From DMER64 sp964554535 (GTDB lineage: Bacteria > Bacteroidota > Bacteroidia > Bacteroidales > UBA932): a stretch of DNA of 64,000 bases. The notes beneath the pieces are model-generated. The model searched no databases and was not told the DNA's origin. It saw nothing but the letters and a program-made list of their open reading frames with translations. The position numbers and the translations under genes were made by a program. The DNA lies in the NCBI GenBank assembly GCA_964554535.1, contig CAZKPB010000013.1, positions 1 through 64,000 on the forward strand, in the 5' to 3' direction. Below, in pieces: positions 43,904-53,400 of this stretch (position 1 is the stretch's first letter; each line of letters starts with the position of its first letter).

Positions 43904-43911
43904 CAAAGATA
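43904..43911 (-). promoter_or_regulatory. -7 promoter box for tRNA-Gln
   Basis: The minus strand reads TATCTTTG (TAnnTTTG), 11 nt before the tRNA 5' end and 5 nt past the tadA stop. Confidence 0.6.
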
Positions 43912-43916
43912 AGATA

Positions 43917-44354
43917 TTAACGTTTTTTCGCAAAAAAATCTTTCATCAGACGGGAAGCTTCTTCGGCCAAGACTCCGCTGACCACTACAGTTTTGGGATG
44001 TAGCAGGGTGGTCGACACGGTGGAGTAGCCCCGTTTGGGGTCGGCGGCTCCGTATACCAGGGTTCCCAGCTGGGCCCATGCCAGTGCGCCGGCGCACATG
44101 GGACAAGGCTCTATGGTTACATACAGCGTGCAGTCATTCAGATACTTGCCTCCAATAGTATTGCAAGCCATGGTAAGCGCTTGCATCTCGGCGTGCGCGG
44201 TGGGGTCATTGAGACATTCTGTAAGGTTGAAGGCCCGGGCAATAATGCGTTCCCGCCAGACTACCACGGCCCCAATGGGCACCTCGTCCCTGGACAGGGC
44301 TTGGGTTGCCTGTGCAAGGGCCTGATGCATAAAAGGAATGTGATCTACGGGCAT
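43917..44354 (-). CDS. tadA: tRNA-specific adenosine deaminase (TadA-like nucleoside deaminase)
   Basis: A 145-residue zinc deaminase. H54-A-E56 is the zinc ligand plus catalytic glutamate and P83-C84-PM-C87 the two cysteine ligands. Early DEVPIGAVVV is the usual TadA start. It converts A34 to inosine in tRNA-Arg; a guanine-deaminase-like role is the main alternative in this family. The ATG at 44354 lies 7 nt after the upstream acyltransferase gene on the same strand. Confidence 0.9.
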   Translation of the reverse strand: MPVDHIPFMHQALAQATQALSRDEVPIGAVVVWRERIIARAFNLTECLNDPTAHAEMQALTMACNTIGGKYLNDCTLYVTIEPCPMCAGALAWAQLGTLVYGAADPKRGYSTVSTTLLHPKTVVVSGVLAEEASRLMKDFFAKKR

Positions 44355-44361
44355 AAATACG

Positions 44362-46137
44362 CTACCGCTTTGAAAAACGTTCTTCCAGAATGGAGGGGTC
44401 GGACAGGTCCTTGGCCACGGCTTGCAACTCGGCCTTTGGAATGTCAAAGATGTCCGATACAATAAAACCGTCCAGTGAGTCGTTGAAACTTTTATCTATG
44501 TTAAATACCAAAACTTTGGCATTCAGCCGCAGGTACCTTTTGACCAGAGAGGGGAGGCGGTACTGCCGGTTGCTCAGTTTGAGCAGCAGACGGTCTAATT
44601 GCTCGGGAGTGGCCACGTCGTGCATAAGGGCATCGGGGTCTACCAGACCGAAGTCGGGGGTAAACGGGGTACGTGCGTGCACGAAATGAGACCATTGGGG
44701 AGCGGCGCAATGCTCGGTGATGTATTTGTAGATAAGGGATTGATACAATTTGGGATACCAGGAAGAAATACTGACCGGACCGATAAAATAGCGGTATTCC
44801 GTGTGGCGAAGCATAATGTGGAACAGCCCCTTGAACAACAGCATCATGGGTATGGTCTCGTAACGGTACTCGTTGCTGATAAAGGCCCTTCCCAGCTCCA
44901 TACTTTGTGAGAGAACGGGTCCGAAAGAATTGTCAAACTGAAACAGCGAACTGTTATAGAATCCGGAAATACCAAAACGGGGCATCAACTCAGCTCCCAT
45001 TCCAATCCGGTAGGCTCCGACAATAGCTTTCCGGTCCGTGTCCCAAAGAATAAGATGGTGGTAGTTACGGTCGTAGGTATCCAAGTCAATGGAAGTGTAG
45101 GTGCCTTCTCCCACGGCGCGGAAGGTTTCTTCACGCAGACAACCCACCTCGTGCATCAGATGGGGAATCTGTGCATATGAGGCAAAGTAGGCGGTGTAGT
45201 TGTTTATGTGGAAAAGACATTGGCGCGAGGGAAGTTGTTCCAACTCCTTGAGCGCCATGTCGTAATTTTTTTGCGGGGCAATTGGGGCCGCATTCTTGAG
45301 GGAAGCGTACTTGTTTTCTTTTTCAATATTGGCTGCCAGCGCGTAAGTGCGGGCACGCAAATAATCTCCCAGTTCTTTGTAGTCTGTAAACTGCTGCTGT
45401 TCGGTAACCGAGACGGGAGTGCCCATACGTATCTGGACCTTTACGCCTTTCTTGTTGAGTAATTCTCCGGGAAGACTGGCCGTTTGCAACAGCGGGTGAA
45501 TTTTTGCCTTGCGTAAAAAGGCGGCCGAGTTGTGTCCGTCAAAATAGATGGGGACCACCGGAACCTTAGCGTTGAGAATGAATTTGACGATGGCGGTGTG
45601 CCAGGGAATATCCTCTACCTTGCCGCTGGGACCTATGTGGGATACCTCGCCGGCCGGAAAAAGTCCCAGGGCGTTGCCCTGATTAATGCAATCCTTGGCC
45701 ATACGGATTCCGGCAATGCTTGATTGGGAGGATACGCTTTTATCAAAGGCATTTACCGGAAGGAAGTATTTGCTGAGGGGTTTGATGCGTGAAAGCAAAA
45801 AATTGACAATTACTTTGTAGTCGTCGCGTTCTTCAGATACCAGGTGCATCAGCATGATGCCGTCCAATCCGCCGTACGCGTGGTTGGAAACGGTAATAAA
45901 AGGACCGTCTTTTGGCAGGTTGGCCAATTCGCTTTCCGGTATCTGGTATTCAGCCCGCATTTGCGCCAACAAGGCCTCAAGGCATTCACGCCCTTGATAA
46001 TCGGCCACTTTGTCATAAAGATGGTTGATTTTATTTATCTTAAACAGACTCATTAGCGCAGGGGCTAACAAGAAACCGATAGCGGATTTTTTTCCAAAGA
46101 GGCTCCGAATATCTGCGTTGTCGACTAGTTTTCTCAT
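44362..46137 (-). CDS. Fused acyltransferase: PlsC-like plus GNAT (OlsF-like)
   Basis: A 591-residue protein with two acyltransferase regions. The N-terminal half (about 75-290) is PlsC-like: NHAYGGLDG near 87-95 (histidine and aspartate five residues apart), LFPAGEVSH near 159-167, and VPVVPIYFDG. The C-terminal half (about 305-530) resembles OlsB-type N-acyltransferases: DTDRKAIVGAYRIG, ELGRAFIS near 416-423 and YFIGPVSISSWYP. Fusions of this kind (OlsF) make ornithine lipids in Flavobacterium and Serratia; Bacteroides make glycine lipids with related proteins. The product here, ornithine or glycine lipid, is inferred. It precedes tadA on the same strand. Confidence 0.8.
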   Translation of the reverse strand: MRKLVDNADIRSLFGKKSAIGFLLAPALMSLFKINKINHLYDKVADYQGRECLEALLAQMRAEYQIPESELANLPKDGPFITVSNHAYGGLDGIMLMHLVSEERDDYKVIVNFLLSRIKPLSKYFLPVNAFDKSVSSQSSIAGIRMAKDCINQGNALGLFPAGEVSHIGPSGKVEDIPWHTAIVKFILNAKVPVVPIYFDGHNSAAFLRKAKIHPLLQTASLPGELLNKKGVKVQIRMGTPVSVTEQQQFTDYKELGDYLRARTYALAANIEKENKYASLKNAAPIAPQKNYDMALKELEQLPSRQCLFHINNYTAYFASYAQIPHLMHEVGCLREETFRAVGEGTYTSIDLDTYDRNYHHLILWDTDRKAIVGAYRIGMGAELMPRFGISGFYNSSLFQFDNSFGPVLSQSMELGRAFISNEYRYETIPMMLLFKGLFHIMLRHTEYRYFIGPVSISSWYPKLYQSLIYKYITEHCAAPQWSHFVHARTPFTPDFGLVDPDALMHDVATPEQLDRLLLKLSNRQYRLPSLVKRYLRLNAKVLVFNIDKSFNDSLDGFIVSDIFDIPKAELQAVAKDLSDPSILEERFSKR

Positions 46138-46147
46138 AAATGTCCGT

Positions 46148-46155
46148 CAAATATA
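46148..46155 (-). promoter_or_regulatory. -7 promoter box for the OlsF-like gene
   Basis: The minus strand reads TATATTTG, ending 10 nt before the ATG at 46137, predicting a very short leader. Confidence 0.55.
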
Positions 46156-46188
46156 CGTATTTTTACAAAGTAAAAGCACATTTTTGCT

Positions 46189-48033
46189 ATGGAAAGAGAA
46201 CCATCACGCTTAGCTTGTCAATTGGAGGGGGTTCCGCACCAAAGCGGAGTGTACCGCTTTTTGAATAAAGAGGGGGTGATTATCTATGTGGGAAAAGCCA
46301 AGGATTTGAAAAAACGAGTATCTCAATATTTTCAATCCACTCGCAATCATACCCGCAAAACTTTGCGGATGGTATCCCAGATAATCTCCATAGAGTATAC
46401 GGTGGTGGCTTCCGAGAGTGACGCCCTGCTTCTGGAAAATAATTTGATTAAGACTATCAAGCCAAAGTACAACATCTTGCTCAAAGACGACAAGACCTAC
46501 CCCTGGATTTGTGTCAAAAATGAGCCTTTCCCGCGCGTTTTCTCCACTCGGAAGCATATAAAAGACAAGTCTTTGTATTTTGGTCCCTATACCAGCGGGC
46601 TGTACTGCAAACAAATGCTGTCACTGATTCACACTTTGTATCCGTTGCGCACCTGCGGTTTTTCGCTGACGCCTTCTCAGATAGCTGACGGCAAATACAA
46701 AAAATGTCTGAAATACCATATCGGGCAATGTCACGCCCCTTGTGTGGGTCTGGAATCCGAGCCGGTATACCGCTCGTACATAGATGCGGTGGTCTGCCTG
46801 CTCAAGGGTCAGGTGGCCACGGTTCGCAAAATCGTGGAACAACAAATGAAAGCGGCGGCGGCCGTGCAGGATTTTGAACAGGCACAGCGCTTCAAGGAAC
46901 AGGCCGAGGCATTGGAAAGGTACCAGCAACATTCGGTCATTGTAAACCCCCAACTGGCCGATCTGGACGTGTTCTCGCTGCTTATGGATGAAGACGAGTC
47001 AATGGCCTATGGTAATTTTATGCGGGTCAGCGGCGGGGCGGTCATCCAATCACAAAATGTAGCCGTAAAATTACGCATAGAAGAGGAACCGGCTCAGGTG
47101 CTGAGTTTGTTTCTTGTTTCTATACGGGAACAGCAACAGGGGCTGGCCAAAGAAGTGATTGTGCCTTTTATGCCGGCTGCCGTTCCCCCCCAATGCTATG
47201 TGCACGTGCCTCAGAAAGGGGATAAAAAAGAGCTGGTGACACTCAGTATGCGCAATGCCCAAAACTATCGCAAAGAGCAGGTGCGTCTGGCGCAAAAAAT
47301 GGATCCTTCCCTGCGCGGTAGCCGCAAGACGGCCCAACTGTTGGAACAGATGAAATTGGATCTGGGTATGTCCTGTCTGCCTTCCCACATAGAATGTTTT
47401 GACAACTCCAACCTGCAGGGGGACTATCCGGTGGCCAGTTGCGTGGTGTTCCGGGACGGGGTTCCCTCCAAAAAGGATTACCGTCACTTCAATATCAAAA
47501 CCGTGACCGGAGCCGATGATTTTGCCTCAATGAAAGAAGTTCTCACGCGGCGTTATACGCGGTTGACGGTAGAAGGTCTTGAGCGGGAAGAGGGGGCCGA
47601 TTTGCCCCAACTGGTGGTGATAGACGGAGGCAAGGGCCAATTGTCCGCTGCCTATAAAGCGCTGTGTGATATGGGTCTGCAAGACAAGATATACTTGATT
47701 GGCCTGGCCAAACGTTTGGAGGAAATATATAAAATAGGCGAACCGCTGCCACTGTTCCTGGACAAAAACTCCCCCACTCTCCGTGTCATCATGCATCTGA
47801 GGGACGAGGCGCATCGCTTTGGAATCACTTTTCACCGCCAAAAGCGCAGTGCCGCCTTTGCCCGGACCTCCCTTACCGATATTCCCGGTATTGGACCGGT
47901 CACGGCGGAAAAACTTCTGGCTCATTTCAAGAGCGTCAAAAAATTAAGCGAAGCTTCATTTGAAGAAGTGGCCCGGGTAGCGGGCACGGCGGCCGCCAAA
48001 AAGTGGCAGGCGGCTCAAGGTACCGGATCGTAA
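46189..48033 (+). CDS. uvrC: Excinuclease ABC subunit C
   Basis: The dual-incision nuclease of nucleotide excision repair, 614 residues. The N-terminal GIY-YIG domain starts at GVYRF (near 19) with IIYVGKAKDLKKRV near 29-42; a UvrB-binding UVR region lies near 205-245 (FEQAQRFKEQAEAL); the RNase H-like domain contains ECFDNSNLQGDYPVASCVVF near 403-422 and VVIDGGKGQL near 477-486; tandem HhH follows at the end (TDIPGIGPVTAEKLLAHF). A degraded -7-like CATTTTTG sits 2 nt before the ATG. Its last 19 nt overlap convergent yidD. Confidence 0.97.
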   Translation: MEREPSRLACQLEGVPHQSGVYRFLNKEGVIIYVGKAKDLKKRVSQYFQSTRNHTRKTLRMVSQIISIEYTVVASESDALLLENNLIKTIKPKYNILLKDDKTYPWICVKNEPFPRVFSTRKHIKDKSLYFGPYTSGLYCKQMLSLIHTLYPLRTCGFSLTPSQIADGKYKKCLKYHIGQCHAPCVGLESEPVYRSYIDAVVCLLKGQVATVRKIVEQQMKAAAAVQDFEQAQRFKEQAEALERYQQHSVIVNPQLADLDVFSLLMDEDESMAYGNFMRVSGGAVIQSQNVAVKLRIEEEPAQVLSLFLVSIREQQQGLAKEVIVPFMPAAVPPQCYVHVPQKGDKKELVTLSMRNAQNYRKEQVRLAQKMDPSLRGSRKTAQLLEQMKLDLGMSCLPSHIECFDNSNLQGDYPVASCVVFRDGVPSKKDYRHFNIKTVTGADDFASMKEVLTRRYTRLTVEGLEREEGADLPQLVVIDGGKGQLSAAYKALCDMGLQDKIYLIGLAKRLEEIYKIGEPLPLFLDKNSPTLRVIMHLRDEAHRFGITFHRQKRSAAFARTSLTDIPGIGPVTAEKLLAHFKSVKKLSEASFEEVARVAGTAAAKKWQAAQGTGS

Positions 48034-48305
48034 CCGTGACCTCCCCAGGGATTGCACCGCAACAGCCTGCGCACCGCCAGATACATTCCTTTTACGGGAC
48101 CATACTTGCGCAACGCCTCGGCCGCATATTGACTACAGGTGGGTGTAAACCGGCAAGACGGGGGCGTAAAAGGAGAAATACAGAGCTGGTAAAACTTAAT
48201 CAGCAACAGAAACGGAACGGTCAGGCACTTTTTCAACCAATTGAGAAAGACGCGACAATACTTGCTGCATTTTTGGTTCCAACCGGGAGTAACTGTAGAT
48301 TTCAT
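48015..48305 (-). CDS. yidD: Membrane protein insertion efficiency factor YidD
   Basis: A small membrane-associated protein that aids YidC-mediated insertion. The conserved core is LIKFYQLCISPFTPPSCRFTPTCSQYA with its cysteines, then the NPWGGHGYDPVP end. With the ATG at 48305 it has 96 residues and overlaps rnpA by 110 nt; a TTG at 48236 would give a more usual 73 residues and a 41-nt overlap. The ATG is supported by a perfect -7 box 4 nt upstream; the TTG by family length. The 3' end overlaps uvrC by 19 nt. Confidence 0.88.
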   Translation of the reverse strand: MKSTVTPGWNQKCSKYCRVFLNWLKKCLTVPFLLLIKFYQLCISPFTPPSCRFTPTCSQYAAEALRKYGPVKGMYLAVRRLLRCNPWGGHGYDPVP

Positions 48306-48621
48306 GGGGCAAATATAAGCATATTACCGCCAGTGGAACCTGTTTTCCCTCCAGTATAGGGGCCAGCAACCCGGGATAATTGAGTCGGAAAGCCTCGCGC
48401 ATACGGCGACGTATCTGATTGCGGTGCACGGCGCGTTTGTGGGCGCGTTTGGGTACGGCAAAAAGAATCTGGAAGGGGGCTTCGGCCGGTGGCCCCATAA
48501 TGTAATACATACGGAAAGGGCCAATAGAAAAGGTCTTTCCCTGTGCAAAAAGACTATCAATGATTTTCCGGGAACAGAGATGCTGTTTCTTGGGAAAAGA
48601 ATATGAAACAGGGCCTTCCAT
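48196..48621 (-). CDS. rnpA: Ribonuclease P protein component
   Basis: Protein subunit of RNase P, which matures tRNA 5' ends. It has 141 residues. PKKQHLCSRKIIDSLFAQGK near 10-29 is the family start and RNQIRRRMREAFR near 73-85 is the RNA-binding signature. The ATG at 48621 shares a base with the stop of the upstream lipoprotein gene (TAATG). It sits with yidD in a hemD operon rather than the classical rpmH-rnpA-yidD order; no rpmH or dnaA is in the window. Confidence 0.95.
   Translation of the reverse strand: MEGPVSYSFPKKQHLCSRKIIDSLFAQGKTFSIGPFRMYYIMGPPAEAPFQILFAVPKRAHKRAVHRNQIRRRMREAFRLNYPGLLAPILEGKQVPLAVICLYLPHEIYSYSRLEPKMQQVLSRLSQLVEKVPDRSVSVAD
48310..48317 (-). promoter_or_regulatory. 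Intragenic -7 promoter box ahead of yidD
   Basis: The minus strand reads TATATTTG, followed by CCCC and the yidD ATG. It lies inside rnpA coding sequence and resembles the box-CCCC-ATG arrangement at the polyprenyl synthetase gene. Confidence 0.45.
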
Positions 48622-49022
48622 TACGGCAGCTTTACATATTCCAATATATTTCCCGTCGGAAAGTCCGTCTCGCCTATCTGCCGTACCTGCACTACCGCCC
48701 GCATAAACGAATCTTGCATTTTTTCCACCAGCCATTCCTGGTACAGGTCAATATTGGCGGAAAAGTAAGAGGTGAGAATATTGGTGTAAAAACTGTATTG
48801 CCCGCTGTATGTTGCCCCTTGGCGCGTAAGGGTAACGGCAGTGCCGGAGGTGAAGGCCAGCGTGTCTTGTACAAAAGATGCGGTGTCCGTGATTCCGTCA
48901 ACGGAAACAAGGCGCCACGTACCGTACACAAGGTTACGGTAGTCGTTGTAGTTCTTCCGGCACGATGTGGCGGATGCCAGCAGGACCAGAAGTGCAAGTA
49001 GCACGGCGGCGTTTTTTTTCAC
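48621..49022 (-). CDS. Small lipocalin-like lipoprotein
   Basis: A 133-residue lipoprotein with a lipobox ending at Cys21 (SATSC). The mature part starts with YGTWRLVSVDG, the pattern of lipocalin-like bacterial lipoproteins, followed by beta-rich sequence. Function is unknown. The start is GTG, sharing a base with the hemD stop (TAGTG); its own stop overlaps the rnpA ATG. It is thus translationally embedded between two housekeeping genes. Confidence 0.85.
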   Translation of the reverse strand: MKKNAAVLLALLVLLASATSCRKNYNDYRNLVYGTWRLVSVDGITDTASFVQDTLAFTSGTAVTLTRQGATYSGQYSFYTNILTSYFSANIDLYQEWLVEKMQDSFMRAVVQVRQIGETDFPTGNILEYVKLP

Positions 49023-49768
49023 TATTTCTTTTTTTCCTTATCAAAGTATAACAACAACGCTTTGGCAATAGAGGGTGCTTCCGGGGACGGGGCTTCTATG
49101 CACGCGCTCAAGTTGGCTTCTTTAAGGGCGGTGGCTGTCTTGGTACCAAAGGTAACAAATAACGTGTCATTTTGTTTGAAGTCGGGGAAATTCTCAAACA
49201 AAGATTTGATGTCAGCCGGAGAATAGAAAACAATCATTTGGTATTTGGACAAATTCAGTGCGGACACGTCTTCAGATACGGTGCGGTGCAAAATGGCGTT
49301 GGTGTGCTTGAGCCCGGCAGCATCAAAGGCATCGGGAATGTCGGGCTTGTAGTTGTCCGCCAGGGCCAGCAGGAAGTTCTCGCCCTTGTGCTTTGGGCCG
49401 ATGCTTTCCATAAGGGAAGGTACGGTGCCCTGCCCGAATGAGATTTTTCTCTTGCGGTATACAATGTATTTCTGCAGATATAAAGCAATGGCTTCCGTCA
49501 TGCAGAAATATTTCATGTTTTCCGGAACGGTTATGCGCATTTCTTCACACAGGTGGAAGAAAGAATCAATGGCGGTACGGGATGTGAACACTACCGCCGT
49601 GTGGTCAAGTACAGTAATGTGCTGGGCGCGAAAATCTTTGGCAGATAATCCTTGAGCACGAATAAAAGGAATAAAGTCTATGGACACCCCGAACTTCTCC
49701 TTTACTTCAACGTAGGGAGACCCCCCGTTCGGGTTGGGCTGGGAGATGAGTATGTTCTTTATCTTCAT
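49022..49768 (-). CDS. hemD: Uroporphyrinogen-III synthase
   Basis: Closes hydroxymethylbilane into uroporphyrinogen III in haem synthesis. It has 248 residues with the loose HemD pattern: an early ILISQP strand, VVFTSRTAIDSFF near 59-71, LLALADNYKPDIPDAF near 133-148 and the C-terminal IVFYSPADIKSLFEN plus FVTFGTKTATALKEA. Sequence conservation in this family is low, but the operon (DUF4271-hemD-rnpA) is familiar in Bacteroidota. ATG shares a base with the DUF4271 stop (TAATG). Confidence 0.88.
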   Translation of the reverse strand: MKIKNILISQPNPNGGSPYVEVKEKFGVSIDFIPFIRAQGLSAKDFRAQHITVLDHTAVVFTSRTAIDSFFHLCEEMRITVPENMKYFCMTEAIALYLQKYIVYRKRKISFGQGTVPSLMESIGPKHKGENFLLALADNYKPDIPDAFDAAGLKHTNAILHRTVSEDVSALNLSKYQMIVFYSPADIKSLFENFPDFKQNDTLFVTFGTKTATALKEANLSACIEAPSPEAPSIAKALLLYFDKEKKK

Positions 49769-50400
49769 TATTTTATCTGGACAACGAAGTGAAACAGCAC
49801 CCCTATGGGTACTATTTCAAGGGTGCAAAGATACAAAATCCAGAAATAAAGAGAAAAATGAGCGGAAATAAATATTCTGGCAGTCCGCAATAAGTACAGA
49901 AAGTACCCTATGCATATAATGCCAATTAGATACAAGTGGAACAAATGGTCGTTTCCTGAGGGCAAAAAAGAAAAGAGAATATATAGCGGAAGAAAAGCCA
50001 GGCCACCCAAAATACAGTAATCCAGTCCGGTACGTCCCAAGAGGTGGGTAAAGGCCTGCGAGTCTATGGTCCACCCAATGAGCCGCAACAAGAAACATTT
50101 GACAAGATAAAAGCCGAGGAAGACGCCGAAATAGACGGCAAACACCCCCGGGCGTCCCAACCCGTTAAGCAAGGCAGGCAGGGGGGCGGAAGTGAACGGC
50201 CTGGAAGAAAGGTAACAGGTAAAAATGGCTAAAAAAAGGAAAAACAACGCGTTGCGGGCCAAACGGATAGTGCCAATTTCTTCGTTTTCTAAAGAAATAT
50301 TGTAGCGAAAGCAGCCTATAACCAAAGACACCAGGCGGTCTTTGGTATAAGCCCCTATGACGCAAAAAGCTACAAACAAGCCCAGAAAAATATAATCCAT
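49768..50400 (-). CDS. DUF4271 membrane protein
   Basis: A 210-residue protein with about six membrane helices (near 1-20, 48-68, 85-110, 130-150, 155-175, 185-208). This is the DUF4271 family, of unknown function, found next to hemD in Bacteroidota. It heads the DUF4271-hemD-lipoprotein-rnpA-yidD operon. A degenerate TACCTTTA box (plus coordinates 50446-50453) lies about 46 nt upstream. Confidence 0.85.
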   Translation of the reverse strand: MDYIFLGLFVAFCVIGAYTKDRLVSLVIGCFRYNISLENEEIGTIRLARNALFFLFLAIFTCYLSSRPFTSAPLPALLNGLGRPGVFAVYFGVFLGFYLVKCFLLRLIGWTIDSQAFTHLLGRTGLDYCILGGLAFLPLYILFSFLPSGNDHLFHLYLIGIICIGYFLYLLRTARIFISAHFSLYFWILYLCTLEIVPIGVLFHFVVQIK

Positions 50401-50465
50401 TGAATTTTTGTGTGTAGTACGGTGCTTTTCCTTATATCAGGGCCGTAAAGGTAAAAAATTTAGGC

Positions 50466-50473
50466 TACATTTG
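50466..50473 (+). promoter_or_regulatory. -7 promoter box for the DUF2723 gene
   Basis: TACATTTG ends 4 nt before the ATG at 50478, predicting a leaderless mRNA. Confidence 0.6.
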
Positions 50474-50477
50474 TGGA

Positions 50478-53400
50478 ATGGAAAAACGGATATTTAAGAA
50501 ATTAGACTGCCTTATCGGATGGGTGGTTTTTGCGATTTCCGCCTTTGTGTACCTGGCTACCATAGAACCTACGGTCAGCTTTTGGGATTGCGGAGAATTT
50601 ATTGCATCATCTTATAAATTGGAAGTGGGGCATTCCCCCGGGAATCCGACGTTTCAGTTGCTCGGACGTTTTTTTACCCTTTTTGGCGACAATATGCATG
50701 CCGCCATGCTCATTAACGCCATGAGTGCTTTAGCCTCGGCCTTTTGCGTGCTGTTTCTGTTCTGGACCGTCTCGCATCTGGGCCGCCGTCTGCTTGAAAA
50801 GCAGGGCAAGAAAATGACCACGGGAAATGCCATTGGGGTGTGGGGGGCCGCTGCGGTGGGTGCTTTGGTATATTCGTTTTCTGACACAGCCTGGTTCTCG
50901 GCTGTGGAAGCCGAGGTCTACGGAATGTCGTCGCTCTTTACAGCCGTGGTATTCTGGGCCATTTTGAAGTGGGAAGAATGTGCCGACGAGCCCTACGCCA
51001 ACCGTTGGATAGTGTTGATTGCCTACCTTATGGGACTTTCTATAGGGGTGCATCTACTTAACCTGCTGACCATTCCGGCCATAGTGTTCATCTATTATTA
51101 CAAGAAATATAAGTTTACACCCAAAGGGGCGGTGCTTACGCTGTTGCTTTCCGGGGTGCTCATCCTGGTGTTGTTGTACGGGATTATTCCTTGGGTGCCC
51201 AAAATCTCGGGCTGGTTTGACCTGTTGTTTGTAAACGGTCTGGGACTTCCCTTCAACAGCGGGATGACGTTCTTTGTACTGGCCCTCCTGGGATTGTTGT
51301 TCTGGGGGATATTTACCTCGTACAAAAAGGGGAAAGTGCTTTGGAATACCATTTTATTGTGCACCACCGTCATTATCATTGGCTATTCTTCTTTTGCCAT
51401 GGTGATTATCCGTTCGGTGGCCAATACACCTACCAATGAAAACCAGCCCGACCAGGCGTTTGCTCTGGGGAGCTATTTGGCTCGTGACCAGTACGGGTCG
51501 GCTCCGCTGTTTTACGACGGCGTGTACAACTCACCTTACGATTTGTGGCGGCCGGAAACGCAATACGTGAAGATGGACGACAAATACGTCAAGGTCAAAG
51601 CGGCCGAGGTCCCTACCTTCAAAGATCAGGACAAAATGTTTTTCCCGCGTATGTGGAGTAAACGGGAGTCTCACAAAGGGTATTATGATTCCTATGTGAG
51701 CGGTAACGGTCCCAAGAATTCCGCCGGGGAAACCATGCCCTCGTTTGGGGACAACTTGATATTCTTCTTTGATTATCAGGTGAATTATATGTACTGGCGC
51801 TATTTTATGTGGAATTTTGCCGGTCGTCAGAATGACATTCAGGGCACCATCCCGGGAGACCCTGTACGGGGCAACTGGGAGTCGGGCATAGGATTTATTG
51901 ACCGAATGCATACCGGAGACCAGAGCAAGGGACCGGACAGCCTGGTCCACAATGTGGGAAAGAACCACTATTACATGTTGCCGCTTTTGCTGGGCTTTAT
52001 TGGATTGTTCTTTCAGTGGGCCAACGACAAGCGCAACACCTGGGTTACCTTCCTGTTGTTCTTCCTTACCGGTCTTGCCATTGTGCTCTACATAAACCAA
52101 CCGCCCCTGCAGCCGCGCGAGAGGGATTATTCCTACGCGGGGTCGTTCTATGCGTTTGCCATCTGGGTGGGGTTGGGCGTGTTGGGTATACAAGAATTGT
52201 TGCGTCGCTTTTTGCCGCATACCGTCAGCGCCGTAGCCGCCACCGTATTGTGTTTGTTTGTCCCGTTCCAGATGCTGGGACAAAACTGGGATGATCACGA
52301 CCGCAGCGGTCGCTACACCGCCCGTGACTGGGGGGCCATGTACCTGAATTCCTGTGAGCCCGACGTGAATGCCATTCTGATTACCCACGGGGACAACGAT
52401 ACTTTCCCCTTGTGGTATGCCCAGGAAGTGGAAGGCACCCGTACCGACGTACGTATTTTCAACACCTCGCTTATGGGCACGGACTGGTACATAGACCAGA
52501 TGCAGTGCCGCACCTACAACTCGGCACCGCTGCAGTTCTCCATTCCCCGCATTTCCTATTTGCTGGGCACCAATGATATGGTTCCTATCTTTGAACGGGT
52601 GACTGACCGCGTCTCGGCCAAACAGGCCATGGGCATTGTGGGTAATCCCAAGGCTAAGGTGCCTGTATCTGACGGCAGTGAAGTCAACTACATGCCCGCC
52701 CGTCACCTGCGTATTCCGGTAAACAAGGAAAACGCACTGGCATGCGGTATAGTGGATCCCAAAGATGCAGACCGTATTCTGGAGTATATGGACATTGACA
52801 TTCCCGAGAATAAGAATATGCTGATGAAGGTTGAGATGATGTTCCTGGATTTGCTGGCCAACTACCAGTGGGACCGTCCCATCTATATGGTATCCCTGGC
52901 GGCCGATCTGGACGTGGGGGTACGCGAATACCTGCAGAAAGAAGGAATAATCTACAAACTGATGCCCTTCAAGCCGGGTACCAGCAACGGAGAAGCCGCA
53001 ATGAATACGGAACGCAGCTATGAATTGCTCATGAACACCTATCAATGGGGTCGTATGGACCAGAGTGGTGTGCTGACCGACTACCACCTGTTATATCTGT
53101 ACCTTATTCAGCAGTCGGTGCGCCAGGAATATTCGGCGCTGGCCAAAAGCCTGATTCTGAACGGAAGCAGTGACCGGGCGGAAGCCGTCTTGGACAAGGG
53201 ATTGGAAGTGATGAAGAATTACCCGTTGTACTTTGCGCCGCAAAATTCGCTCAACGAGGTAGGCGTCATGGAAATGATTGAACTATATTATTTCCTTAAA
53301 CTGGATGACAAGGCCAATGCCTTGGCCACTGAATTTTTGGACCAGATATACCAGTCCATAGACTTGTTCCTCACCCCGTTCAAAGGTGGATTCCTGTCCA

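Noticed and set aside
48015..49022. Chromosome origin near rnpA/yidD
   Set aside because: No dnaA, rpmH or cluster of DnaA boxes was seen; here rnpA belongs to a hemD operon.
51531..53087. 518-codon minus-strand open frame inside the DUF2723 gene
   Set aside because: It is antisense to conserved coding sequence, with composition typical of a mirror frame and no family signature.
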